Source: Adiantum capillus-veneris (Eukaryota; Streptophyta; Polypodiopsida; Polypodiales; Pteridaceae). Taken from it: a stretch of 64,000 nt of DNA. Shown here piece after piece: positions 34,031-45,420 of the stretch; the stretch's first letter is position 1; each line of letters starts with the position of its first letter. The position numbers and the translations under genes are program-made. Where the stretch lies: assembly GCA_014529385.2 (NCBI GenBank), contig CM043947.1, positions 102,428,311 to 102,492,310 on the forward strand, read 5' to 3'. The notes beneath the pieces are model-generated. The model was not told the origin of the DNA and made no database searches. It was given only the letters and a program-made list of their open reading frames with translations.

Positions 34031-34791
34031 CTACAAACTGAGTATTCGGCCTTGTGTTGCATACATAATGAGGCAGCCAATAGAAGTTTGGTAAAGAGTG
34101 ACATTAGCAGGATCATTAGCATCATGTAGACTCAACTTCAAACCTGTTTCCGTGGGAGTGGCAATAGGTCTGCAGTCCTCAAGTCCAAATTTACATAGTA
34201 ATGTCTCTATGTAACTTTTCTGACATAAGGCAATACCACCATCACATTGTATGCCCAAGTAATGATGCAACATCCCCAAATCTTTCATCTTGAAAGTAGC
34301 ATTCAAATCAGCCTTAAATTCAGTAATATGTCTCTCATTTGGTCCAGTGATCAGCAAATCATCTACATAAAGAACCACAATGAGAAGTACATCACCCTCA
34401 CGCTTTACATACAATGTGCTTTCTGTTGGACTGTTACAAAAGCCTCGTTTGACCAAATGAGTGTCAGCCTTCTCATACCAAGCACGAGGAGATTGCTTCA
34501 ACCCATACAAAGCCTTCTTACATCTACACACTTTGTCCTCTTGTCCTTTCTTGACAAAAGCGCGAGGCTGCGTTACATAAACTTCCTCAAATATGTCACC
34601 ATTCAAGAAAGCAGTAACAATGTCTGATTGATGTACATCCCAACCAAAATGAGCTGCCAATGCACATAGAAAACGAATAGTATTCATACGACAAGTGGGA
34701 GCAAAAGTTTCTTCATAATCTATGCCTTTTTGCTGCGCACATAGCCTTTTGCAACAAGTCGAGCCTTATGGCGATCAACCTCACCGTCCGA
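34031..34791 (-). pseudogene. pol: Copia 4 reverse transcriptase, N-terminal part missing
   Basis: RFLCALAAHFGWDVHQSDIV, FLNGDIFEEVYVTQP, KALYGLKQSPRAWYEKAD and an intact catalytic VLYVDDLLITG. Upstream coding continues to the junction at 34791. Confidence 0.93.
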
Positions 34792-36263
34792 GTTTGATGC
34801 ACTCTTACAAAATGAAATTCTTCAAACTCACTTGGCCTCTCCTTTGAGCATGGCGGCTCACAATGCTAAGAAGAGATCACAAATCTCTCTCCTAGAAGAG
34901 GTAGAATCCCTACCTAAAGAGGAAACGGTGGGCGAGTTGGTACATCACGAGGTCACCACCCAAATGAAAAAGCTCCTCTCACCCCCTCTCAAGCCTTCTT
35001 TACCAAAGCTTCCCCACCGCGCTACCCACCCAAAGGCTCCTCCTTTCAATCTAAACCTTTTAAACTAACCCCTTACTTGGCTAAAAACTCCCATGAGGAA
35101 TTCACTCGACAACCGTTTAAGAAACCCAAAACCTCCCCTCCAGCAAGCCACCCCCGCCCCTCCTCCCCCTCTTGTAATTTCCCCATTTTAGCCATTCCAA
35201 AAAATCCCTCTCCCTCCTCTAACAACCCTTCTCGCTTACCCTCTCTTCTCCAAACCCCCAACTACCCTCTTAACTCTCCTTCCCCTAACACCTCCCGCTT
35301 GTCCCAAACAAAGCCTCTTCATCCCTGGTTTAGCCTATCCAAAAGCTCAAAAAACTTGCAATGGAGGAGGTCGAACTAGGGTTAGAGCAGTCTACCTCTT
35401 GGGTCCACTTGCTCTTCTCTCAACCCCCTCTTTTTCCTCACATTTGGACCCCTCCTCCGTGTACTCTCCCTCTCCTCCCCCATCCCTCCCACTCGGGAAA
35501 AAGCGTCATAAATTTTGGCTTCCTCTCACAAATCCTCACCTCTTTAAAATTTTGGTTCTAAGAAATCTTTCTATCTTCACTTTTGAACACAAAATTACAA
35601 ACCTCTCTTCACAAAATCTCTCTAGTCGTCCCCTCTCTTCCTTCGAACATAGACTCCTAGGTTTTGGGCCTAATTATATGCCTCCTTCTCCTCCACCCCC
35701 TGTGGATTCCTTACCTAAATCTTACTCTAATTTAAAAAGAACCCTCCATCTTACAATGTTTTTCAAAGACTCTTCCCCTCCCTCTACCCTCTCTCTATCT
35801 ATTCCCAATCACTCTTGGAATCCTCCTTCTCCTTCCTCCACCCTAAACCTTGCCTTCAATCATATCTTCACCCTCCTTAAACCCCTTCTCTCTTTTATTC
35901 CTCCTTTCCACACCAAGCCTTTTTTTATTGAAGCCCTATCTTCCTTAAAAAATGACCATAACATTGTTATCAAACCTACCGATAAAAACTTAGGACCCGT
36001 TGTCCTCTCCAAAAATTGGTGTGATAAGGAAGCCCTTCGTCACCTCATGGACCCACTTACCTACTCCAAAGTTTCTTCCCCTCCTCTAGCCTTTGTTTCC
36101 ACCCTCCTCACCTCTATTATTTTGAGTTACCACCTTCTCCCAAACAATGAAAGAGATTTCAACCTCTCCTCGTCTATAGCTAAACCGAAACCTTGCCCCT
36201 TTTTTCTCCTACCAAAAATCCATAAACCCTCCCTAGTCGGCTGCCCCATTTGCTCCTACAAGT
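34792..36263 (+). mobile_element. Penelope-like element, 5' part
   Basis: Plus-strand sequence with the N-terminal and first RT motifs of a Penelope-like reverse transcriptase, joined on the left to truncated copia 4 and ending on the right just after LPKIHK...CPICSYK. The catalytic RT core and any GIY-YIG endonuclease are absent. Known Penelope-like elements occur in plants in patchy fashion (conifers, lycophytes). Confidence 0.7.
34794..35380 (+). pseudogene. Penelope-like element N-terminal region
   Basis: Frame EFDALLQNEILQTHLASP leads into AHNAKKRSQISLLEEVESLP, acidic then Lys/Pro-rich. A frameshift near 35020 moves coding to SFQSKPFKLTPYLAKNSHEE and a Ser/Pro-rich stretch ending at a stop near 35379. 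No domain recognised; position fits the region before the conserved N-terminal motifs. Confidence 0.5.
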
Positions 36264-36265
36264 AA
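35399..36265 (+). pseudogene. Penelope-like reverse transcriptase, N-terminal part
   Basis: 288 codons. N-terminal motif NLSSRPLSSFEHRLLGFGPN followed by a proline stretch and LKRTLHLTMFFKD matches the NLSxxxLTxxExxLLxxGLxF motif typical of the family. Further on IVIKPTDKNLGPVVLSKNW, HLMDPLTYSKV and FFLLPKIHKPSLVGCPICS correspond to the first RT motifs; the Arg of GRPI is Cys here. The DKNLGP form resembles endonuclease-lacking members, which in other organisms sit at telomeres. Truncated before the catalytic Asp pair, so inactive. Confidence 0.72.
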
Positions 36266-36550
36266 GCCTTAGACTATCTTGTGTGAGCTTAGTGTATCTC
36301 TAGTAAGCCCTTGTATATCTCAAGTAATCCTTAGACTATCTTGTGTGAAGCATTAGTAAGAAAGGCATAGCCTTATGTTGTAACTCCCTAATTTGCAATT
36401 TCCATAACGATCCCCTGCACACTTTGTCCATACTTTGTATGTCCAATTCCACTTAATATACTCCTTCCGCTTGCAGCTTTATTACCAGCCGCGAAGTGGC
36501 TTATCCGACGAAGATCATAGAGATCTTTACACTCTAGCTTGTTGCCACAA
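36266..36550 (+). other. Unassigned sequence after the Penelope-like fragment
   Basis: Starts with two similar CTTAGACTATCTTGTGTGA copies (36270, 36330). Further on, after a pyrimidine stretch and CAG, a short open piece reads LYYQPRSGLSDEDHRDLY (from about 36475), which looks like coding sequence but matches nothing I recognise. Confidence 0.3.
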
Positions 36551-36599
36551 AAATCACAACGTATGTATATATACACACACACATATATATAAGATATGT

Positions 36600-36654
<55 letters not shown>

Positions 36655-36700
36655 GTGTGTGTGTGTGTATACACACACACATATATATAAGATATGTTAT

Positions 36701-36736
<36 letters not shown>
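36551..36736. repeat. Compound AC/AT microsatellite next to copia 3
   Basis: Alternating AC and AT runs with two AAGATATGTTAT interruptions, up to the copia 3 LTR. Continues as AT at 47230 on the far side of the element. Confidence 0.95.
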
Positions 36737-36961
36737 TGTTGGAATTAGGGTTGCAGAGAAATGCACACAGCTTGGAGAAGACGAAGGAAGCTCAAGGCAC
36801 ACAACTGAGAGTGTATTACTTATTGTGCAATGGAGAGATAGATGGCCCTAGAGTGATGGGCATATATGCAATGCACTGGGCAAAAACCTCCTAAAGAGGG
36901 AAAAAATGCCCCGACGGTCCTAGTGCGTTCACACACATCACTACCACATATATATGGTAAC
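36737..36961 (-). repeat. Copia 3 3' LTR
   Basis: 225 bp, plus-strand TGTTGGAATTAGGG to ATATGGTAACA. Confidence 0.95.
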
Positions 36962-36974
36962 AAATCCTCCCTAG
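36962..36974 (-). other. Copia 3 polypurine tract
   Basis: Minus strand CTAGGGAGGATTT directly before the 3' LTR. Confidence 0.75.
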
Positions 36975-37037
36975 AGTGATGCGATGAACGAGAGCTGGCA
37001 CATGAGGAAAGGGAAGTGCCATGCATTAAGGACATGA

Positions 37038-37595
37038 TCAGTCCACAAAGGGGAGTAAGCCCAAAGCTTTGCGGAAAGCTTCGAACTTCTCACAAGACAA
37101 TGCCTTTGTGAAAAGATCTGCAAGGTTGTCTTGTGTCGGCACATAAGCCAAGCTTATCTCTCCCGCTGAGAGCCTCTCCCCGACATAGTCATAATGCACC
37201 TTAATGTGCTTTATGCGAGCATGAAAAACTAGGTTCCTCGCAAGTGCCAATTCGCTATGACTGTCAGTGTAGATAGTATTGGCAGTGTCCTATCCAACAT
37301 CCAAATCATCCATAAGGCGTCTGAGCCCTACACACTCAACCGTAGCTGTGAAGACTACCCTGTACTCATCCTCACAAGCCGAAGTGGCCACAATAGGTTG
37401 CTTATTGCTAAACCAGGATATACATGAACTGCCAAGCGTGAAACAAAAACCACTTGTGGACACTCGCGTGTCAAAACAACCAGCCCAATCTGAGTCTAAA
37501 AAAGCATGTAAGTACGACGGAAATGATCCCCCCTTGGGATAAAACAAGCCAATATGTAAAGCTCCACTCAAGTAGCGAAAAATCCTCTTGACAGC
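37038..37595 (-). pseudogene. pol: Copia 3 RNase H
   Basis: LHAFLDSDWAGCFDTRVSTS, CEDEYRVVFTATVECVGLRR (37571-37290), then after a frame break ARNLVFHARIKHIKVHYDYV and DNLADLFTKALSCEKFE (37250-37038). Confidence 0.92.
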
Positions 37596-38692
37596 CTACC
37601 AATGCTTGGACCCTGGGCTATGCATAAATTTAGTAACCTGTGAGACTGCAAACTGAATATCCGGCCTCGTGTTGCATACATAAATGAGGCAGCCAATAGT
37701 AGTTTGGTAAAGAGTGACATCAGCAGGCTTACCAGCATCATGTAGACTCAACTTCAAACCTGTTTCCATGGGAGTGGCAATAGAATTGTAGTCCTCAAGT
37801 CCAAATTTACATAGTAATGTCTCTAGGTAACTTTTCTGACACAAGACAATACCACCATCACACTGCTTAAACTGTATGCCCAAGTAATGATGCAACATCC
37901 CCAAATCTTTCTTCTTGAAAGTAGCATTCAAATCAGTCTTAAATTCAGCAATATGTCTCTCATTTGGTCCAGTGATCAGCAAACAATCTATATAAGGAAC
38001 CAGAATGAGAAGTACATCACCCTCACTCTTTACATACAATTTGCTTTCTATTGGACTGTTACGAATGCCTTGTTTGACCAAATGAGTGTTAGTCTTCTCA
38101 TACCAAGCACAAGGAGATTGCTTCAACCCATACAAAGCCTTCTTACATCTGCACACTTTGTCCTCTTGTTCTTTCTTGACAAAACCGCGAGGCTGTGTTA
38201 CATAAACTTCCTCAAATATGTCACCATTCAAGAAAGCAGTAACAATGTCTGATTGATGTACATCCCAAACAAAATGAGATGCCAATGCACATAGAAAACG
38301 AACAGTAGTCATACAACAAGTGGGAGCAAAAGTTTCTTCATAATCTATGCCTTTTTGCTACGCATAGCCTTTTACAACTAGTCGAGCCTTATGGTGATCA
38401 GCCTCACCATCCGGCTTGAGTTTCAACTTGTAAACCCACTTTGTATCAATGGCCTTTTTGCGAGTTGTGCTTCATCAAAAGAGAGAGGTTCCTCAACATC
38501 ATGTAAGCTAGACACAGCCAAAGCATAACAATCTGATACATAAGATGCATGGCGAGAGCTTGAACGAGTACGACTAGACAAAGGTGCATCCAATTTACTG
38601 TCACGCAAAGTATGCACCAGCCATTGTGGCATACCTCTAGTCTGCTCATTTTTAGCCCTTTCCTCATCAAGTACATCATGTACATCTACATC
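37596..38692 (-). pseudogene. pol: Copia 3 linker and reverse transcriptase
   Basis: 38692-38423 is the pre-RT linker ([35 protein letters not shown]). RT follows: TVRFLCALASHFVWDVHQSD, KKALYGLKQSPCAWYEK and, at the active site, VPYIDCLLITG, where the second catalytic Asp of YxDD is Cys. Conserved IYVCNTRPDIQFAVSQVTKF ends RT. Frame breaks near 38330-38420. Confidence 0.92.
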
Positions 38693-38697
38693 AGTAA
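38693..38697. other. Target-site duplication of copia 2 (pair at 44182-44186)
   Basis: AGTAA on both sides. Confidence 0.93.
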
Positions 38698-38889
38698 TGT
38701 TGGGGTATAAAGCCCAATGTGGTCGCCCAGGTAAGTGGGCAGGCCGCCAGGTATGTACACATATTCTTTTGTAAAAACCTAATAAGAACTCACTATGCTC
38801 TACACATTAAAGTAGAGCGAGTTCACCATATCGTCGTGCTTTTCTTCTCGCACTCTCTCTCGCGTCGCACTTCTGCTCGTACTCCTTCA
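38698..38889 (+). repeat. Copia 2 5' LTR
   Basis: TGTTGGGGTATAAAGCC to GTACTCCTTCA, 192 bp. Confidence 0.96.
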
Positions 38890-38891
38890 AC

Positions 38892-38903
38892 TGGTATCAG
38901 AGC
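38892..38903 (+). other. Copia 2 primer binding site
   Basis: TGGTATCAGAGC, two bases after the LTR. Confidence 0.95.
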
Positions 38904-39933
38904 TCAGATCGAGGCTCAGGGCAGCACTGCAGGAGGCTAGAGTCACCAACTCAGATTGGAGTGAAATTCGACAGGCGAAGACACGACCCCAAATCTAGGC
39001 CACTGTTTGGCTTCAACAAAGGTCTTCGCAGGCCATTTTCGACTACGTGGTCTCGACAGGTGCAGATCCGACTCTGCAAATTTGGGGTTTTTCGGCCTAC
39101 GACTGCAGGTGCTGAGGATATCGACACTCCCAGAGTGCTGATTTGTGGTTGTCTACACATCGAAGGACGGCTCACAGTTCTTCGAGGCGTGTCACATACG
39201 ACACGGGCGCATCTACACACAGACTGTAGGCGACATCCACTAGTTCATCAAGTAGCTTGTGTTTGCTGCTTGATATTCCAGATTTCATCCTGACATTGCA
39301 GGTACTTCCACATGGGATGTATTGTCAGAGATGATGTATGTCTGTTGAGGGTTTGCTGGCTGTGAGTCACGCAGCAAACAACCGCCGCAGCGGTTACAGC
39401 ATACAGTGGGAAATTTGTGGATGTATGACTTTGTGGGAAGTCTATGTACTGTCAGATTTACTGCAGCCTTTGTTTAGGTTTGAGTGAGGTTTTATTGAGC
39501 TGGGGGATTCTCGAATGTTGAGATCCTTTCGGTGATACAGGTCTTGGAGCGATCCCTCGAGCACCCTTAGATAGGCAGCTAGGATGTATTGACTGTGAGT
39601 TAGACAATTGGGATTGCATCTTTGCTTTACTGCCGTTGAGGCATTGTCACAGACTATGCTTATAGGACAGTGACAGGACAGTCAGAGACAGTACAGGTGC
39701 AGGACAGGTTTACCCACATCTTACAGTGTCAGAGAGACAGTGTTTTTGAGTTGTTTTTTGGTCTGTTTTTTAGTACACCAGAGCCATTTTACAAAGGAGA
39801 CTCTGCCGAAATTTATGCAGAATCTGAAGCTTTCTTGGTTCATTTGACAGGTTGATATTGGTTCAGAGGTCAGTTTACAGGGGAAACTCTGTTGAATTTT
39901 TCCCAGGAAAGTAAACTACTGTGAAGCGTAGCT
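38904..39933 (+). other. Copia 2 leader with motifs shared with copia 1
   Basis: About 1.0 kb, non-coding. Motif 1 at 39486-39548 (CTCGAATGTTGAGA, CTTTCGGTGATACAGGT). Motif 2 twice: TTACAAAGGAGACTCTGCC (39789) and TTACAGGGGAAACTCTG (39874); each lies in a CAGAG...CTCTG inverted repeat. See copia 1 at 23203-23548. Confidence 0.78.
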
Positions 39934-40539
39934 ATGGCTGGATCACAGGACACTGCTCTTTACAATATCAAGAAGCTGGATGGAACCAATTTCCCATTGT
40001 GGAAGCAGCAGATTTGGCACGTGTTGGTACAAAAGAAGCAGATAAAACCTATAAAGCTCAAGGGGATAAAACCAGAAGATATGGACGAAGATGAATGGAG
40101 CGAAATGGATGAATTGGCACTTTCTACCATTATGCTGACTTTGGCAGAAAGCGTTTACTTCAATGTAGCAGACGAGATGTCGGCTTATCAAGCATGGTTA
40201 AAGCTGAGTGATCTTTATGAGAAGCAGAGTGCAGCTTGATAGGTATACTGGCTTAAGAAGCTTGTTGACTTGAAGATGAAAGAAGGGACACCTATGTCCA
40301 ATCATCTGAATGAATTCAACACAATCTATAGTCAGTTGTCAGCTCAAGGTGTCAAGTTTGATGAACCTGTTAGAGCTATGTTCCTGTTGATCACATTGCC
40401 GGAAAGTTGGGACACTTTTCGCACAGCTTTGAGTAATTCTGCACCTCCATATGGTTTGAACATAGCAGGTGTAGAAGGAGTCTGCTTACTGAAGAAACCA
40501 ATAGAAAGACAATGGACAAAGGCAAAGGAACAGCCTTAG
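39934..40539 (+). pseudogene. gag: Copia 2 gag
   Basis: KKLDGTNFPLWKQQIWHVLV, DEWSEMDELALSTIML, then two adjacent stops (TGA TAG at 40237-40242) and, same frame, KMKEGTPMSNHLNEFNTIY. Ends in a frame slip near 40500. Confidence 0.92.
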
Positions 40540-41702
40540 TTGTCAGGGGAAGGACCAAAGAAAAGTACAAAGGTGGAAAGAGGAATCAGTCTCGTAGCAA
40601 GTCCCACAGTGCTAAAGGCAACAGTGACATAGAATGCTACCATTGTGGCAAGAAGGGTCACATGAAAAGAGACTACAGAGAATGGAAAGCAGCAAAAGGC
40701 AAAGAGAAAGCTGAAGACCATGGTGAGAAGAACAAGTCCTCAGTGAAGATTCAAGAAATAAATGTGACAAACACTGTTGTAGAGGATGACAGTCTAGTGT
40801 CAGGAGACATCTACTTCTTGAAGAATACAATGGACTCAGCTCTTCTTACAGCATCTGATGGAAATACACTGAGTGACTGGATTATAGACTCAAGGGCATC
40901 ACTTCATGTGTCTCCAAACAAGGAGTGGTTTACTTCTTATGTGACCACTAAAGATCATGTTCGGCTAGGCAATGGGCAGACATGTGAGATCTTAGGTGTT
41001 GGAGATGTTCAATTGAAGTTTCAGAATGGCTCTTCTTTCATGCTGAAGAATGTGAGACATGTTCCCGCAATTACAAAGAGCTTGATCACCACAGGTTTAC
41101 TTGATGATGCTGGCTACGTCACCACTTTTGGACAGAACATGTGGAAGATATCCAAGGGTTCTATGACAGTAGCACATGGAGTAAAGTCTAGAGGACTTTA
41201 CATGATTTATGTATCAAATGTCTCTAAAAATGTAATCAATGTAACCAAACAGCCGAACGTTTCTTTGTGGCATTGCCGATTAGGACATATGTCCAAGAAG
41301 GGAATGGAAATCTTGTCTCGTTCTGGTTATTTGCCTGGCTTTTCATTTAATGATTTTGAATTCTGTGAACATTGTCTGTATGGTAAGCAAACACAGCAGC
41401 CACATAAGCATAGAAGCAGTAGAAGAGATACACAGTTGGCATTCGTTCATAGTGATTTGTGTGGACCTATGCCTAACCTATCTCTAGGGGGAGCTTCTTA
41501 CTTTATGACATTTATAGATGATTACTCGAGGAAAGTATGGGTTTACTTTATCAAGCACAAGGATGAAGCGTTTAGTGTTTTCAAAACCTTTGTGACACTT
41601 GTGGAGAATCAGAGTGGCAAGAAGCTTAAATGCTTACGCACTGACAATGGTGGAGAGTATGTTCAAAGGCCTTTCAGGACTTTTGTGAGTCAAAAGCTAT
41701 AA
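40512..41702 (+). pseudogene. pol: Copia 2 zinc knuckle, protease, integrase
   Basis: CYHCGKKGHMKRDY: last Cys of the knuckle is Tyr. Protease WIIDSRASLHVSP: DSGA changed to DSRA. Integrase: SLWHCRLGHMSKKG, CEHCLYGKQ, VHSDLCGPMPNLSLGG, FIDDYSRKVWVYFIK, CLRTDNGGEYV. Frameshift at about 41695; the rest of integrase (NGVAERMNRTIQEKV) continues in another frame to about 42040. Confidence 0.93.
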
Positions 41703-42049
41703 AACGTGAACTTAGTGCTCCTTACAATCCTCCTCAAAATGGTGTTGCTGAGAGGATGAATAGGACCATACAAGAGAAGGTCAGAAGTATGTTGTCTAAT
41801 GCACAGTTGCCAAATGGGTTTTGGGCTGAAGCTATATCAACAACTGTTCATCTTGTAAATAGATCTCCTAGCAAGGTTTTGCAGAAGGATTCAGTGCCAG
41901 AGATGGTATGGTCAGGCAAAATGCCCTTATACTAGCATCTCAGAGTCTTTGGATGTGAGGCATATACTCACATTCCAAAGGAATTTAGGAACAAACTTGA
42001 GCCAAAGAGTAGAAAGTGCATCTTTCTAGGCTATGGTAATTCTGGTGAG
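41703..42049 (+). pseudogene. pol: Copia 2 integrase, distal part
   Basis: After the frameshift: APYNPPQNGVAERMNRTIQE with the catalytic Glu, WAEAISTTVHLVNRSPSK and HLRVFGCEAYTHIPKEF; a TAG near 41932. Confidence 0.85.
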
Positions 42050-43380
42050 ATGGGGTACAGACTTTGGAATCCCGAATCCAGAAAGGTTGTCCGCAGCAAT
42101 GATGTTCACTTTAATGAATCCAAATATCATTCTAAACTAGAGAGGGTTGAGGAGATTAGAAGAGTTGTCTTCCAAGAAGATGGACCTGCACGTGCAAGAC
42201 AAAATGTCAGGGCTCAAGAGGTGCAAGGACAGGATAGAGTGGAACCACAGGTTGTGGCTGAGCCTGAGCCACCTATTGTGCATAGATCTGGACGTGTCAC
42301 GCGACCTCCTGGTAGGTTTGTTCCATCTATGAACTATGTCATGTTGACTGATTGCAATGAGCCTTCATGTTACAAGGAAGCAGTGCAAATGAAGGACTCC
42401 GGGAATTGGCAATTGGCCATGCAGCCAGAGATGATAGCTCTGCATAAAAACAAGACATGGAAGCTAGTTAAATTACCACAGGGCAAAAAGGCTCTACCTT
42501 GTAAATGGGTTTACAGGTATAAGATCACCGCTCATGATAGTCAGCCAAAGTACAAAGCAAGGCTTGTTGCCAAGGGCTTTAAGCAAGAACAAGGCATTGA
42601 CTTTGATGAAGTCTTCTCTCCGGTGGTCAAGATGACTACATTGAGATGCTTTCTTGCATTGGTTGCCATATTAGATTTGGTGTTGCACCAAATGGATGTC
42701 AAGACAGCGTTCTTGCATGGTGATTTAGATGTGGAAATTTACATGTAGCAGCCAGAAGGGTTTGTTGAGAAAGGCAAGGAAGATTGGGTATGCCAGTTGT
42801 TAAAGAGTCTTTATGGCTTAAAACAATCACCGAGGGCATGGTACCATAAATTCCACAAGTTTATGCTTTCTCAAGGCTACAAACGTAGTGAGTTCGATCA
42901 CTGTCTATATACAAAGAAGGCTAAGGATGGTAGTTGGCTGATCCTTATTTTGTATGTGGATGGCATGTTGATTGCTGGCAAGCACTTGGAAGAAATTTCA
43001 GCTTTGAAGTCAAAGATGGCAAAATCGTTTGACATTAAATACATGGGTGAGGCAAGTCATATACTTGGTATGCGCATTGAGAGAGACAGATCAAACAAGT
43101 TGATTTGGTTATCTCAAACAGAGTATATTGACAAGGTTTTGCAACGTTTCAATATGGAGAAGGGAAAGGCACTGAGTGTTCCATTGCCACCATATGTGAA
43201 ACTTAGCAAACAAGATTGTCCTGTGTATGAGGAAGAAAAGGCTGAAATGGATAAGATTCCATATGCGTCTGCAGTGGGTAGTTTGATGTATGCAATGATT
43301 GCTACTCGCCCAGACATTGCATTTGCAGTGGGAGTAGTAAGTCGATACATGTCAAACCCAGGCAAGAAACATTGGGAGGC
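42050..43380 (+). pseudogene. pol: Copia 2 reverse transcriptase
   Basis: ALPCKWVYRYKITAHDSQPK, RLVAKGFKQEQGIDFDEVFS, MDVKTAFLHGDLDVEIYM, TAG at 42746-42748, KSLYGLKQSPRAWYHKFHKF and LILYVDGMLIAGK: the second catalytic Asp of YVDD is Gly. Connection SRYMSNPGKKHWEAVKGIL. Confidence 0.94.
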
Positions 43381-43900
43381 AGTGAAAGGAATATTGAGAT
43401 ACCTGAAAGCTACAAAGAGTATGCGTATATGCTATGGGAGTCAGGAGCTAAGTGTAAAGGGTTTTACAGACTCAGATTATGCAGGTAACTTAGACAGCCG
43501 AAGGTCTACGTCAGGGTATGTCTTTACATTGGCTGGTGGAGCAGTATCATGGCGTTCTAGATTACAAGATTGTGTTACTCAGTCTACTACAGAGGCTGAA
43601 TATGTTGCAGCATCAAAGGCATGCAAAGAATCAATTTGGATTAATCGACTAGTAACAGATTTGGGGATGCCTGTGTTATATTGTGATAGTCAAAGTGCTA
43701 TACAATTGGCTCGCAATCCAGTTTATCACTCAAAGACAAAGCATGTGGATGTGAAGTATCATTTCATCAGGGAAATGCTCGAGGATAAGCAACTTCAGCT
43801 TGTCAAAGTTCACACCACAGAAAATCCTACTGATCTACTTACAAAAGGACTTCCCTCAGAGAGCTTTGCGCATTTTCGCAAGCAGTTAGGTGTAGGGTAG
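43381..43900 (+). pseudogene. pol: Copia 2 RNase H
   Basis: GFTDSDYAGNLDSRRSTSGY, TTEAEYVAASKACKESIW, YCDSQSAIQLARNPVYHS, KHVDVKYHFIREMLED and LLTKGLPSESFAHF, in frame with RT and without internal stop. Confidence 0.94.
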
Positions 43901-43989
43901 TACATCACTTCTCTACATCTCTTGTATATTAGCTTGTATAGTAGCTTCTCTCACACTTAAAGTACCACATTAGACTTTAAGTGGGAGGT

Positions 43990-44181
43990 TGTTGGGGTAT
44001 AAAGCCCAATGTGGTCGCCCAGGTAAGTGGGCGGGCCGCCAGGTATGTACACATATTCTTTTGTAAAAACCTAATAAGAACTCACTATGCTCTACACATT
44101 ACAGTAGAGCGAGTTCACCATATCGTCGTGCTTTTCTTCTCGCACTCTCTCTTGCGTCGCACTTACGCTCGTACTCCTTCA
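43990..44181 (+). repeat. Copia 2 3' LTR
   Basis: 192 bp, pair of the 5' LTR; preceded by AAGTGGGAGGT (43979-43989). Confidence 0.96.
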
Positions 44182-44186
44182 AGTAA

Positions 44187-45420
44187 TAGGCTGATCTGTA
44201 ACATTTTCAAAAACCCCCCATAGGTTGTACATTGGCCTCATTGGAATTTACATTCGAACTTCCACCATAGAAAAGAGGCAACAAAGTGTCATAAATGTTC
44301 TGTGAGCTTACATTATTGTCTCTAGTACGTGACTGTAAGGGTTGAACAGAATCTTCCACAAACACTACATGTGTGAAACAAGAATACGCTTTGTTTGGGG
44401 ATGATACAACCTGTAACCTTTTCTTTCAGCACTATAACCAACAAAAATACATTTGACAGCCTTATCATCCAATTTTTTGCATTGTGTTTGTGGCACCAAA
44501 GCATATGCCAAACAGCAAAAGACAAGCATGTGCTCAATAGAAGGCTTTCTATCATGCCATGCTTCATATGGAGTAATAGACTGCAAAGCTTTCATAGGAC
44601 ACCTGTTTAGTACATATGTGGCACACATGATGGCCTCAAGCCAAAAAGAATGTGGAAAAGCTTGACTTTTGACCATACATCATGCCATTTTCGTAAGTGA
44701 CCTATTTTTCCTCTTAGCAATACCATTTCGCTGAGGTGTATACGGCACTTCACATTGGTGTTTTATCCCACGACTAGCCAGGAATGCATTAAATTCATGA
44801 GACATATACTCCCCCCCTCGATCGGAATGGAGAGTGCCCATAGTACATTTCGAGACATTTTTAGCCATAGCCATAAATTGTTTGAAGCACATAAAAACTT
44901 CGGCCTTCGCTTTAAGCGGAAATACCCATGCATGCCTGGAGTAATCATCAACGAAAGTCACGAAATATAGGTAATTGCCCAAGGACAGATTTTGCATGGG
45001 CCCAAAAAACATCACTATGCACAAGCTACAACCTGCGTGAGGCCCTAACTGAACCATCCTATGGAAACTTAGAATGCTGCATTCTACCCAAAACACACCC
45101 TTCACAAACATGTTTGACAGGTGCTTCAAGAGGCGGCAAAGAAGCAACCATATCAGATTTTTGCACAACAAACTGGCAAAATTCAAATGCCCAAAAAAAC
45201 GTGCATGCTTTTATTTTGCATCTGAAATAGCCCTTGAATCTGCAACTGCATTTGCAAAACTTTGTCCACACTTGTCATATAAAGTGACCTTATACAGCCC
45301 CGACACAAAAGGCCAGATGTAACAATTTCATCACCAAAACTGAGATCATGAATTGTACATCTATCATCCACAAATTTGACTAAAAGTCCAAGTCTAGCAA
45401 GTGCAGGTACAGACAAAGAT
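44187..45420 (-). pseudogene. pol: Copia 3 integrase
   Basis: HVCEGCVLGRMQHSKF (zinc region), NYLYFVTFVDDYSRHAWVF, LHSDRGGEYMSHEFNAF (Asp), VPYTPQRNGIAKRKNRS where the catalytic Glu of NG(I/V)xER is Lys, then SFWLEAIMCATYVLNRCP and the C-terminal KCIFVGYSAERKGYRLYHP. A frame break lies near 44678, and coding continues up to the copia 2 target AGTAA at 44182-44186. Confidence 0.9.

Larger units (their letters stand above)
33121..34791 (-). mobile_element. Copia element 4, 5'-truncated (same family as copia 3)
   Basis: Minus-strand RT, RNase H and 3' LTR (33121-33347) closely matching copia 3. Similarity stops at 34791 inside the RT start, where it meets the Penelope-like element. The LTR edge abuts an AT microsatellite. 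No 5' LTR. Confidence 0.9.
38698..44181 (+). mobile_element. Copia element 2, complete but decayed, nested in copia 3
   Basis: 5.5 kb; 192-bp LTRs that differ at about five sites, AGTAA duplication (38693-38697, 44182-44186), initiator-Met primer site, AAGTGGGAGGT tract. Gag, protease, integrase, RT and RNase H all present but with stops, frameshifts and altered active sites. Sister family of copia 1. Confidence 0.96.

Noticed and set aside
34247-34627. 126-codon plus-strand ORF
   Set aside because: Antisense of copia 4 RT; the same shadow appears over copia 3 RT at 37887-38252.
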